Counted from the first letter of the stretch, positions 5,531 to 11,622 are shown. The stretch: 11,622 nt of DNA from Candidatus Omnitrophota bacterium (GCA_016928375.1 JAFGKX010000053.1:1-11622); one strand, 5' to 3'. Numbers and translations: made by a program. The notes: generated by a model not told the origin, from the letters alone.

Positions 5531-8020
5531 TTACACCACTATATTAACCAGCCTGTTCGGGATAATTATAATATTTTTATATGCCCCCGACACAAGCCAT
5601 TTTTTAACTACCTCATCTTCAAGCACCACTTTCTTGAGATTGCCCTCGCTTATGCCTGCTGGAACTATTATCTTAGAACGCAACTTACCGTTTATCTGTA
5701 TGGGTATGGTAATTTCATCCTCCTGAATCACCGCTTTATCAAATCCGGGCCATTTCTGTCTAAATATGCTTTCTTTATTGCCAAGCCGCTGCCATAATTC
5801 TTCGCTTAAATGCGGCGCAAAAGGCGAAAGTAAAAGTGCCGTTGTCGTTACTGCCTCACGCAGGACATCCCGGCTAACACCCTCTTCGTTAGCCTTACAG
5901 CTGTCATTTACCAATTCCATAATCGCACTTATTGCGGTATTGAATTTGAATCCATTCTCGATATCTTCAGTAACTTTTTTTATTGTCTGGTGAATTTTAC
6001 GCATAAGCGGATGTATTCCCTGTATCTTGCGGCCCTGTGCCTTGTGGCTTGTAATTTGCTCTGCCAAGCGCCAGGCCCTGCCCAAAAACCTGTATGAGCC
6101 TTCCACTGCCCGGTCATTCCATTCAGCATCTCTTTCAGGCGGGCCTATAAACAGCGTATATAATCTTACTGTATCTACACCATATTGCGCTATCAGCTGG
6201 TCAGGGCTTACGACATTTCCTTTTGATTTGGACATTTTTGCCCGATCTTTTATTATCATGCCCTGGGTAAAAAGCCGTGCAAACGGTTCATCGAAACCAA
6301 TAAACCCCAGGTCAAATAATACTTTATTTATAAATCTTGAATATAAAAGATGGAGTATAGCATGCTCTACCCCGCCTATATACTGGTCTACGGGAAGCCA
6401 TGCATTTACTAATTTTTTATCGAATGGTTTTTTATCATCATGAGGCGATAGATACCTTAAAAAATACCAGCTTGAATCCACGAATGTATCCATGGTATCC
6501 GTTTCTCTTCTTGCTTTCCCGCTGCATTTCGGGCATTTAGTATTTACAAATTCCTGGCAATGCGCAAGTGGCGAACTGGTGATAAGCTTTCCGCCGAAGG
6601 CGGATCCGCCTACGGCGGAGAATTCTACTTTTTCAGGCAAAAGAACTGGCAGGTCTTTTTCAGGCACCGGAACCATGCCGCATTTTTCGCAATATATAAT
6701 AGGAATAGGCGCGCCCCAGTACCTTTGCCTTGATATAAGCCAATCTCTTAGTTTATAATGCGTGGCTCTTTTACCTATTTTTGTGTTCTCCATCCAGTCC
6801 GCTATTTTTTCCATAGCAGCCCTGTTGTTCAGGCTGTTGAATTTATCCGAATTCACCAGAACGCCGTCGCCTTCGTAGGCTTGAGGCGATTCAATTGCCG
6901 GTTGTTGGTTGCCGGTTATCGGCTGAATCACGACCTCGACCGGTAAATTATATTTTTTTGCGAATTCAAAGTCTCTCTGATCATGCGCAGGCACTGCCAT
7001 TACCGCGCCGGTGCCATATTCAACAAGCACATAATTCGCTATCCATAGCGGGATTTTTTTATTATTTACAGGATTTATTACGTATCTTTGGGTAAATATG
7101 CCTTCTTTTTCCACATCTAGAGACGAGCGGGATTGTTTACTTTGCTGGCGCGTTCTTTTTATAAATTCCTGTATTTGTTTTTTATCGGAAGAATTTTTTA
7201 TCAGCTCTTCTGCAGCCGGGTGTTCCGGAGCAAGCACCATATACGTTGCCCCGAAAATAGTATCCACTCTTGTGGTGTAACAGGCGAGTTTTATATCCGA
7301 ATCAACCACGGGAAAATCTATTTGTACGCCTGTGGATTTTCCTATCCAGTTTTGCTGCATTGTCTTAACACGCTCGGGCCAGTGTTCCAGTTTAGAAATG
7401 TCTTTGAGCAGCCTATCGGCATAATCTGTAATCTTGAAAAACCACTGCTCTAAATCTTTCTCTTCTACTTTGCTGTCGCATCTCTCGCAGCATGCACCTA
7501 TAACCTGCTCATTTGCGAGCACGGTTTTGCATGACGGGCACCAGTTCACAGCTGCCTTTTTCTTATAAGCAAGGCCTTTTTCGAATAATTTTAAAAATAC
7601 CCATTGCGTCCATTTGTAATAGTCGCTATTGCATGAAGCGATTTCTCTTGTCCAATCATAGCCTATACCCCATCCAAGGAGCTGTTTTTTCATTATCTTT
7701 ATGTTGTTTTCGGTCGAGGCCCTGGGATGAAGCCCGCCTTTTATCGCAGCATTTTCAGCGGGAAGGCCAAATGCGTCCCATCCTATCGGGGATAAAACAT
7801 TAAGCCCCTGCATGATTTTATAGCGGGTGAGCGCGTCGCCTAAGATATAATTTCTTCCGTGGCCGACATGAAGAGCGCCTGAAGGGTAGGGAAACATAAC
7901 AAGGCAGTAGTATTTATTTTTTGTATCGGAAACATCGGGATTGAACAGTGTTATATCCTGCCAATGCTTTTGCCATTTCGGCTCTATTTCATCGAAAGGA
8001 TATTGTTTTGTTTCTGCCAT
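5531..8020 (-). CDS. leuS: Leucyl-tRNA synthetase
   Basis: This cytoplasmic class I synthetase charges tRNA-Leu with leucine using ATP. The 829 residues are a normal bacterial LeuRS length. Visible in order: the HIGH-type motif HVGH at 51-54 after FPYPSGAL; WDAFGLPAENAAI at 81-93; a zinc-type cluster CPSC (161-164) and CERC (178-181); the CP1 editing domain with TTRVDTIFGATY (249-260) and GTGAVMAVPAHDQRD (336-350), which keeps the editing Asp at 347; a second Cys pair set CEKC (444-447) and CPKC (496-499); ETDTMDTFVDSSWY (506-519); KMSKS (595-599); and the anticodon-binding helices and C-terminal domain ending IPNRLVNIVV. The ATG at 8020 has GAGG at a good distance. Residues 468-477 (SAVGGSAFGG) are encoded exactly by a palindromic 30-bp insertion in a surface loop between VEF and SPLAHCQEFVN. 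The gene is divergent from tRNA-Ala and 21 bases upstream of the GH94-type gene. Confidence 0.98.
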   Translation of the reverse strand: MAETKQYPFDEIEPKWQKHWQDITLFNPDVSDTKNKYYCLVMFPYPSGALHVGHGRNYILGDALTRYKIMQGLNVLSPIGWDAFGLPAENAAIKGGLHPRASTENNIKIMKKQLLGWGIGYDWTREIASCNSDYYKWTQWVFLKLFEKGLAYKKKAAVNWCPSCKTVLANEQVIGACCERCDSKVEEKDLEQWFFKITDYADRLLKDISKLEHWPERVKTMQQNWIGKSTGVQIDFPVVDSDIKLACYTTRVDTIFGATYMVLAPEHPAAEELIKNSSDKKQIQEFIKRTRQQSKQSRSSLDVEKEGIFTQRYVINPVNNKKIPLWIANYVLVEYGTGAVMAVPAHDQRDFEFAKKYNLPVEVVIQPITGNQQPAIESPQAYEGDGVLVNSDKFNSLNNRAAMEKIADWMENTKIGKRATHYKLRDWLISRQRYWGAPIPIIYCEKCGMVPVPEKDLPVLLPEKVEFSAVGGSAFGGKLITSSPLAHCQEFVNTKCPKCSGKARRETDTMDTFVDSSWYFLRYLSPHDDKKPFDKKLVNAWLPVDQYIGGVEHAILHLLYSRFINKVLFDLGFIGFDEPFARLFTQGMIIKDRAKMSKSKGNVVSPDQLIAQYGVDTVRLYTLFIGPPERDAEWNDRAVEGSYRFLGRAWRLAEQITSHKAQGRKIQGIHPLMRKIHQTIKKVTEDIENGFKFNTAISAIMELVNDSCKANEEGVSRDVLREAVTTTALLLSPFAPHLSEELWQRLGNKESIFRQKWPGFDKAVIQEDEITIPIQINGKLRSKIIVPAGISEGNLKKVVLEDEVVKKWLVSGAYKNIIIIPNRLVNIVV
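6590..6619. repeat. 30-bp palindromic micro-element inserted in frame in leuS
   Basis: Two adjacent 15-mers, TCCGCCGAAGGCGGA (6590-6604) and TCCGCCTACGGCGGA (6605-6619), each form a 6-bp stem with a 3-base loop. Together they form a 30-bp palindrome with one mismatched position. The element is far GC-richer than its surroundings, begins and ends exactly on leuS codon boundaries (codons 468-477) and adds SAVGGSAFGG. In the LeuRS family as I remember it, this place between the (L)PEKVEF and SPLA segments is shorter by about ten residues. Confidence 0.85.
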
Positions 8021-8030
8021 ATTACCTCGC

Positions 8031-8059
8031 TTGACAATCCCATATTAGGATGTTATAAT
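8031..8059 (+). promoter_or_regulatory. Consensus sigma-70 promoter for tRNA-Ala
   Basis: TTGACA (8031-8036) and TATAAT (8054-8059) are perfect consensus hexamers separated by exactly 17 bases, with an expected start near 8066, about 18 bases before the tRNA. The -35 lies only 11 bases upstream of the divergent leuS ATG, inside the leuS leader, so leuS expression and tRNA transcription share this 63-base gap. Confidence 0.9.
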
Positions 8060-8083
8060 CTTTGCACTTTTTAAATTATCAAT

Positions 8084-8158
8084 GGGGCTGTAACTCAGTG
8101 GGAGAGTGCGACGCTGGCAGCGTCGAAGTCGAGGGTTCGAATCCCTTCAGCTCCACCA
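8084..8158 (+). tRNA. tRNA-Ala, anticodon GGC
   Basis: This is a full cloverleaf: acceptor GGGGCTG pairs with CAGCTCC and includes G3-U70, the alanine identity pair; the D stem is ACTC/GAGT; the anticodon stem is CGACG/CGTCG around loop CTGGCAG, with anticodon GGC reading GCC/GCU codons; the T stem is GAGGG/CCCTT around TTCGAAT; the discriminator is A and CCA is encoded (8156-8158). A perfect promoter lies upstream. No clear intrinsic terminator follows within 100 bases. Confidence 0.97.
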
Positions 8159-8162
8159 TTTC

Positions 8163-8299
8163 CATTATAGTATCGCCTATAGACTGCAATTCAAACTGTA
8201 TGCTTGTATCAAGATAATGCACGAAGCACACCCCCTTATAATTTACTTTTTTTGTCTTCTTACTGACCTTCCCTGACCTCTCCCCAATAACTAGACCAG
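8163..8299 (-). pseudogene. Probable C-terminal remnant of an HTH-type protein, other frame from the ORF next to it
   Basis: In the frame that reads GTG at 8222-8220, an open stretch encodes GERSGKVSKKTKKVNYKGV followed by CFVHYLDTSIQFELQSIGDT and IMEM. It lies directly 3' of, and out of frame with, the HTH ORF at 8291-8581. From memory, longer proteins starting with this kind of HTH domain end in a YKGVC...Y.DT.LQFELQSIGE-like tail, so I infer that a central part was deleted and the frame shifted. The frame continues antisense into the tRNA-Ala gene up to a TGA at 8081-8079, and that part is surely not meaningful protein. The family memory was not checked. Confidence 0.45.
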
Positions 8300-8581
8300 T
8301 TTCAGGTTGAGGATTTCTGGTTTTGAATTTTTCCAGGTTTCTAATTTGGACTGGTTAGTCAACCGCGCCAAAACCCTTGCCTTCATTGCCCCAAAAATTT
8401 CATTTTGCTTTATGCGCTTTTTTTGGATATCTGTTAACCCTATGCCTTTTACCCAACCACTTATGGTATTTTTAGGAATGGCTAATTTAACGGATATTTC
8501 ACCTAAAGATAGGCCATATTTTCGTAAAGATTGGGCTTGCTCTTTTTTAGCAGGAGAATAAATTCTATTTACTTGCGGCAT
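8291..8581 (-). CDS. Small helix-turn-helix DNA-binding protein, probably a truncated gene
   Basis: The 96-residue product carries a resolvase/transposase-like helix-turn-helix at about 12-45: KKEQAQSLRKYGLSLGEIS then VKLAIPKNTISGWVKGIGL, where IPKNTISGW is the recognition helix. A basic linker KKRIKQNEIFGAMKARV follows. The tail SKPEILNLKLV is low-complexity and does not look like a domain. Proteins with this HTH type are usually about twice as long. Together with the C-terminal-like remnant just downstream in another frame, this suggests an internally deleted gene. The ATG at 8581 has AAGG nine bases upstream, and a plausible promoter lies at 8615-8643. A short inverted repeat, ACTAGACCAGT (8290-8300) and ACTGGTTAGT (8350-8359), brackets the odd tail. 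Location beside a tRNA fits a remnant of a mobile locus, but no integrase or att repeats are seen. Confidence 0.6.
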   Translation of the reverse strand: MPQVNRIYSPAKKEQAQSLRKYGLSLGEISVKLAIPKNTISGWVKGIGLTDIQKKRIKQNEIFGAMKARVLARLTNQSKLETWKNSKPEILNLKLV

Positions 8582-8614
8582 ACCTACTTACCTTACTTAC
8601 GGTTAATAGGCAAT

Positions 8615-8643
8615 ATATTAAACCATAGCCAGTAAAAAAGCAA
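8615..8643 (-). promoter_or_regulatory. Possible promoter for the HTH gene
   Basis: Minus-strand TTGCTT (8643-8638), a 17-base spacer and TAATAT (8620-8615) give a start near 8608, about 27 bases before the ATG. Between them and the ATG lies a direct repeat on the plus strand, ACCTACTT / ACCTTACTT (8582-8598), which might be an operator for the HTH protein itself. The rest of the gap up to 8740 is AT-rich, with AAGTAAAATA repeated at 8642-8651 and 8711-8720 and a CTCTAT/ATAGAG inverted pair (8653-8658, 8703-8708). No gene is seen there. Confidence 0.4.
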
Positions 8644-8725
8644 GTAAAATAGCTCTATTTTTCGCAAATTTTAGCTTGTTTTTACATAACTTATTGTAAA
8701 ATATAGAGTTAAGTAAAATAAACTG

Positions 8726-8743
8726 TAAATATAGCAATATTTA
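8726..8743 (-). terminator. AT-rich hairpin across the glgC stop codon, doubtful terminator
   Basis: TAAATAT-TGCT-ATATTTA is a perfect 7-bp stem with a 4-base loop and includes the glgC TAA. It has no GC pairs in the stem and no clean T-run after it (CAGTTTATTTTAC follows), so it is at best a weak 3' end signal for the glg operon. Confidence 0.25.
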
Positions 8744-9970
8744 GATTACACTGCCGGAAGGAATTATGGTGTTCTTAGGTATGATTACAATCGAGTCTCT
8801 TATCGAATAAAGGTCGCCTTTAAATTCAGTGAGGTTTTTTTGGTTTATTATTTTGCTGTTATCGCCTATACGCGCATTTTTATCTATTATCGCATTTTTT
8901 ATGATGCAATTTTTGCCTATTCCCATCGCCGGTTTCACTGATTCAGGCTCGCAGAAATCTGCGCCCATTATTATGGAGTCTTCTATTTGCGCGCCTTCGC
9001 GAATCCTGCTTCTTAAACCGACTATGGAGTGAGACACTGCACATTTATCCAATATCGATGCGCCGCTTAATACTACTCTATCAAGTTTACTGTCGATTAC
9101 ACGGGCAGACGCAAGATAGCGCGGCCTTGTAAAAAACTGCCATTGTTCGTCAAACAAATCCATAGGGGAGACTTTTTCGGTAAAACGTAAATTTTCTTCA
9201 TAAAACGTCTTTATGGTCCCTATGTCGCGCCAGTATCCGTCATAAATATATGCATAGGTCAGTTTATTCGAGAACGACTCGGGTATAACTTCCCTGCCGA
9301 AATCCGCTTTTTTGCTTTTTGTTAAAATTTCCCTTAGGGTTTCCTTTTCGAAAAGATATATGCCCATCGATACGAGATAAAATTTTTTACCGTCTGTATC
9401 GACCTGCATCTTTTTGATCCGGGCTTCATCTTCCGGCTTTTCTACAAAGTTATTTATGCGCCCGTTTTTATCTATTCCCATTATTCCGAACTCGCTTATC
9501 TGCTTTACCGGAACAGGGTTACATGCTATCGTAACCTGGGATTTTTTCTCAAGGTGGAAATTAAGCAATTTCGTAAAATCCATTTTATATAGCTGATCCC
9601 CTGAAAGGACGAGGACATATTTTATATGCGGATTATTAAAATGTTTAAGGCATCTTCTTACCGCATCGGCTGTGCCCTGAAACCAGTCTGTGCTTTCTGC
9701 GGACTGATCCGCAGCCATAATCTCGACAAATCCTTTTGTATAAGGGTCAAGTTGGTATGTACGCGCTATGTGTTTATTTAATGATTCTGAATTGAATTGG
9801 GTGAGAACATAGACATTGTTGAAACCGGAATTAAGGCAGTTGCTAACGGGAATATCTATAAGCCTGTACTGGCCGGCAAACGGAACAGCGGGCTTTGACC
9901 TGTCTTTGGTAAGAGGGTAAAGACGCGTGCCTCTGCCGCCGCCTAACACCACGCATAATATTTCTCTCAT
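8741..9970 (-). CDS. glgC: Glucose-1-phosphate adenylyltransferase (ADP-glucose pyrophosphorylase)
   Basis: The enzyme makes ADP-glucose and pyrophosphate from ATP and glucose-1-phosphate, the first committed step to glycogen, in the cytoplasm. From Met at 9970 it has 409 residues, normal for the family. Visible are the nucleotide-binding loop GGGRGTRLYPLTKDRSKPA (10-28), YRLIDIPVSNCLNSG (35-49), QGTADAVR (98-105), SGDQLY (123-128), FVEKP (175-179), YWRDIGT (246-252) and a C-terminal left-handed beta-helix (about 295-409) of hexapeptide-like turns. YPLTKDRSKPAVPFAG, IDIPVSNCLNSG, AIIDKNARIG and the final PKNTIIPSGSVI look plant/cyanobacterial rather than enterobacterial. The two C-terminal lysines linked to 3-phosphoglycerate activation there seem kept (inference). 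An in-frame ATG at 10009 would add 13 residues, but AAAGG six bases before 9970 and the family N-terminus favour 9970. That SD lies in the junction hairpin. It follows glgA by 78 bases. Confidence 0.96.
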   Translation of the reverse strand: MREILCVVLGGGRGTRLYPLTKDRSKPAVPFAGQYRLIDIPVSNCLNSGFNNVYVLTQFNSESLNKHIARTYQLDPYTKGFVEIMAADQSAESTDWFQGTADAVRRCLKHFNNPHIKYVLVLSGDQLYKMDFTKLLNFHLEKKSQVTIACNPVPVKQISEFGIMGIDKNGRINNFVEKPEDEARIKKMQVDTDGKKFYLVSMGIYLFEKETLREILTKSKKADFGREVIPESFSNKLTYAYIYDGYWRDIGTIKTFYEENLRFTEKVSPMDLFDEQWQFFTRPRYLASARVIDSKLDRVVLSGASILDKCAVSHSIVGLRSRIREGAQIEDSIIMGADFCEPESVKPAMGIGKNCIIKNAIIDKNARIGDNSKIINQKNLTEFKGDLYSIRDSIVIIPKNTIIPSGSVI

Positions 9971-10047
9971 CCCGCACCTTTTAGTTATTCCTCTGCACCT
10001 TCTTAGCATTTACAACATTGGATATTGAATGCTAAAAAGGTGCGGGA
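9970..10047 (-). promoter_or_regulatory. glgA-glgC junction with two competing hairpins around the glgC ribosome site
   Basis: On the minus-strand RNA, arm TCCCGCACCTTTT (10047-10035) starts two bases after the glgA TGA and is perfectly complementary to AAAAGGTGCGGGA (9982-9970), which holds the glgC SD and the A of its ATG. The overlapping segment GCACCTTTTTAGCATT (10043-10028) can instead pair over 16 positions (one G-U) with AATGCTAAGAAGGTGC (10010-9995), leaving the SD free. The two pairings share the same 5' arm and exclude each other. The proximal one has a 17-base loop, the distal one a 52-base loop. Confidence 0.7.
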
Positions 10048-10048
10048 C

Positions 10049-11503
10049 TCATTTTTTAATTAATGCCGTATAAAGTTTTATATATTCCTGCGCTGAACGC
10101 TTCCAGGAGAAATCAAATCCCATGGCCCTGGCCATAAGTTTTTTCCAATGGTTTTTGTCCGAATAAACGCAAACTGCGCTTTTCAATGCCCCTAAAAAGC
10201 CTTCTTTTGTTGCTTCTTTAAATTTAAACCCATTTCCGCGCGCGGGATCACGGGTATAATCGGTTATGGTATCATCTAAGCCGCCTGTTGCCCTTACTAA
10301 AGGTATCGTGCCGTATTTTAAACTATACATCTGGTTTAGCCCGCACGGCTCATATCTTGACGGCATAAGAAACATATCGCTGCCTGCCTCTATTTTATGG
10401 GCAAGCGCGTTATCAAATCCTATTTTTACTGAAATATTTTTTGGATACTTTTTTGAAAGCGCAGTCAATACTCTATGATATTGTTCATCGCCTGCGCCCA
10501 AAACCACAAGATTGCAGCTCAGTTTAATTATATCTTCTATGCTGTCTACGATAAGGTCCATGCCCTTCTGATGCGCCAGCCTTCCTACCTGGCCGAGCAA
10601 ACATCTTTCCGGAGATACGGGAAGCCCCATCTGCACAAGTAAATCTTTTTTGCACTCAGCTTTATTTTTCAAGGCCTTTACGTCATAATTAGAAACAATG
10701 AATTTGTCTGCCCCGGGGCTCCATTGCGAATAATCTACGCCGTTTAATATACCGAAGAGAGAATCTTTCTTTGTATATAAAAGGCCTTCAAGCCCGCAGC
10801 CGAATTCTTTGGTAAGTATTTCCTTTGCATAACCGCTGCTGACCGTACTCACCGCATCGGAATATATTATACCCGCTTTCATAAAACTGAATTTTCCGTA
10901 AAATTCCAGTGCTTCCGGAGTAAAAAATTCATAGCCTATATCCAGGGTAGGCATAATCTCTCTTGGGAACAGGCCCTGGTAAGCGAGGTTGTGGACCGTA
11001 AAAAGTGTTTTTGTCTTCTTAAAAAGGGCCGAATCTTTTAGCTTGAACCTTACGTAAAAAGGTATAAGCGCGCTTTGCCAGTCGTTGCAATTGATAACAT
11101 CGGCCTTAAACTTAAGAAATGTCAGGCTTTCCAAAACTGCATTTGCAAAAAATCCGAATCTTTGCGCGTTGTCCGGATAATCGCCCTGCGGTGTACCGTA
11201 GAGGAATTCCCTATCGAAATATTCATCTTTTTTTATAAAATAAAAATCTACGCCTTTAGATTTGCATTGATAGAGCGAAAAACCGAAATCTTTACCCTGC
11301 ATACAAACATTAAGGTTATTTTTCGCTAAAGATATGCCGAAGTTTTCTTTTTTAGCAGCCCTGTAATAAGGCATAAAAACTTTTACATTGCATTTCAAAC
11401 CGGAAAGTTCGGCGGGCAAACTGCCTATTACATCCGCCAGGCCGCCTGTTTTTGCAAACGGAACTATCTCGGAAGATACTATTGCAATATTTAAGAAATT
11501 CAT
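10049..11503 (-). CDS. glgA: Glycogen synthase (ADP-glucose-dependent, GT5)
   Basis: It transfers glucose from ADP-glucose to the non-reducing end of alpha-1,4-glucan. From Met at 11503 the product MNFLNIAIVSSEIVPFAKTG has 484 residues, the standard bacterial GlgA size with two Rossmann domains. Motifs: KTGGLADV (18-25, ADP-glucose binding), NDWQSALIP around 140, TVHNLAYQG (169-177), NGVD (254-257), GRLAHQKG (307-314), EPCGLNQ (385-391, with the GT-B catalytic-site Glu) and RATGGLDDTI (404-413). An in-frame ATG at 11554 would add 17 residues encoded by the junction hairpin. The SD AAAGG six bases before 11503 and the canonical N-terminus favour 11503. Its TGA (10051-10049) is followed at once by the glgC junction hairpin, so the two genes form an operon and are probably translationally coupled. 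Confidence 0.97.
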   Translation of the reverse strand: MNFLNIAIVSSEIVPFAKTGGLADVIGSLPAELSGLKCNVKVFMPYYRAAKKENFGISLAKNNLNVCMQGKDFGFSLYQCKSKGVDFYFIKKDEYFDREFLYGTPQGDYPDNAQRFGFFANAVLESLTFLKFKADVINCNDWQSALIPFYVRFKLKDSALFKKTKTLFTVHNLAYQGLFPREIMPTLDIGYEFFTPEALEFYGKFSFMKAGIIYSDAVSTVSSGYAKEILTKEFGCGLEGLLYTKKDSLFGILNGVDYSQWSPGADKFIVSNYDVKALKNKAECKKDLLVQMGLPVSPERCLLGQVGRLAHQKGMDLIVDSIEDIIKLSCNLVVLGAGDEQYHRVLTALSKKYPKNISVKIGFDNALAHKIEAGSDMFLMPSRYEPCGLNQMYSLKYGTIPLVRATGGLDDTITDYTRDPARGNGFKFKEATKEGFLGALKSAVCVYSDKNHWKKLMARAMGFDFSWKRSAQEYIKLYTALIKK

Positions 11504-11550
11504 CCCGCACCTTTCGTTTATTCTTTTTGAATTTGTTAAAGGTGCGGGAT
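11502..11550 (-). promoter_or_regulatory. Hairpin sequestering the glgA ribosome-binding site
   Basis: ATCCCGCACCTTT (11550-11538) and AAAGGTGCGGGAT (11514-11502) on the minus strand are a perfect 13-bp inverted repeat with a 23-base A-rich loop. The 5' arm begins directly after the TGA of the upstream gene (11553-11551). The 3' arm contains the SD AAAGG and the first two bases of the glgA ATG. A terminating ribosome would melt the base of the stem, so coupling of glgA translation to the upstream gene is likely. Confidence 0.75.
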
Positions 11551-11622
11551 TCATACTTTTTGTTCTCTTAAAAATTTCGCTGCTTCTTCCGGCACTGTCG
11601 GATTAATATAAAAACCGCTGCC
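11551..11622 (-). CDS. 3' end of an unidentified gene upstream of glgA
   Basis: The last 23 codons and TGA of a minus-strand gene enter from the right edge. The frame gives GSGFYINPTVPEEAAKFLRE then QKV. Codon use and the abrupt stop just before the glgA hairpin support a real gene end. The TGA overlaps an ATG (ATGA at 11554-11551), which is not the preferred glgA start. The family cannot be told from so little. The position suggests a partner in glycogen or sugar metabolism in the same operon. Confidence 0.6.
   Translation of the reverse strand, partial: GSGFYINPTVPEEAAKFLREQKV

Noticed and set aside
6867..6889. TCGCCT ... AGGCGA inverted repeat in leuS
   Set aside because: It mostly encodes QAYEGDG, a conserved LeuRS segment, so the pairing is probably chance.
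6897..6924. Two 14-bp direct units starting GCCGGTT (6897, 6911) in leuS, encoding ITGNQQPAIE
   Set aside because: The repeat is imperfect, and the encoded linker before AYEGDGVLVN has about the usual LeuRS length, so an insertion is not shown. It may be repeat-derived but cannot be supported.
5766..7803. Many plus-strand open frames of 60-138 codons across leuS
   Set aside because: They are antisense shadows of an unambiguous gene with no SD or motif. The same holds for those over the GH94-type gene, glgA, glgC and the giant protein.
8079..8165. Minus-strand reading frame MEMVELKGFEPSTSTLPASH across the tRNA
   Set aside because: It is the antisense reading of a clear tRNA-Ala. Such frames are common spurious predictions.
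8084..8581. Integrated element using tRNA-Ala as attachment site
   Set aside because: No integrase and no repeat of the tRNA 3' end was found in the window. Only the decayed HTH gene hints at it.
9971..10009. 13-residue N-terminal extension of GlgC (MLRRCRGITKRCG)
   Set aside because: The family begins at MREILCVVLGGG, and the ATG at 9970 has AAAGG six bases upstream.
11504..11554. 17-residue N-terminal extension of GlgA from the ATG at 11554
   Set aside because: It is encoded by the junction hairpin, has no SD of its own in good position, and lies outside the canonical GlgA N-terminus. The ATG at 11503 has a strong SD.

Overview
The window is an AT-rich stretch of bacterial chromosome in which every confident protein gene lies on the minus strand and a single tRNA gene lies on the plus strand. 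My best guess at the source is an uncultivated lineage close to Omnitrophota (OP3). This rests on a very large secreted tyrosine/acid-rich repeat protein with a long Sec signal, a GC-rich palindromic micro-element inserted in frame in a housekeeping gene, and a plant/cyanobacterial-type GlgC. It is inference and no marker here proves it.

Layout, read right to left as the minus strand is transcribed. (1) 11622-8741 is a glycogen-synthesis cluster: the last 23 codons of an unidentified gene, then glgA (glycogen synthase), then glgC (ADP-glucose pyrophosphorylase). Each of the two gene junctions has the same unusual design: stop codon, 13-base arm TCCCGCACCTTT-type, loop, and a perfectly complementary arm that contains the Shine-Dalgarno and reaches into the ATG of the next gene. 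The glgC junction also holds a competing 16-pair hairpin that would free the ribosome site. (2) 8740-8159 is a small decayed locus: a 96-codon helix-turn-helix ORF with its own promoter, followed in another frame by what looks like the C-terminal end of the same kind of protein. (3) 8031-8158 holds a consensus promoter and tRNA-Ala(GGC) on the plus strand, divergent from leuS. (4) 8020-2975 is leuS followed 21 bases later by a GH94-type (old GT36) gene. leuS carries an exact 30-bp palindromic insertion encoding ten extra residues. The GH94-type protein has a 53-residue Lys/Arg-rich head and altered phosphate-site motifs. (5) 2974-2551 is a non-coding region with a tandem 11-bp repeat, a hairpin plus T-run on the plus strand, a possible small ORF and a good minus-strand promoter. 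(6) 2550-1 is the first 850 codons of a giant secreted repeat protein that runs off the window.

Functionally, GlgC makes ADP-glucose from glucose-1-phosphate and ATP, and GlgA polymerises it into alpha-1,4-glucan. The junction hairpins suggest the two proteins are made by coupled translation. The GH94-type protein is another carbohydrate enzyme, but its donor, acceptor and even phosphate dependence cannot be read from the sequence. The best candidates for something undescribed are the stop-hairpin-start modules of the glg operon, the in-frame palindromic element in leuS, and the giant secreted protein.
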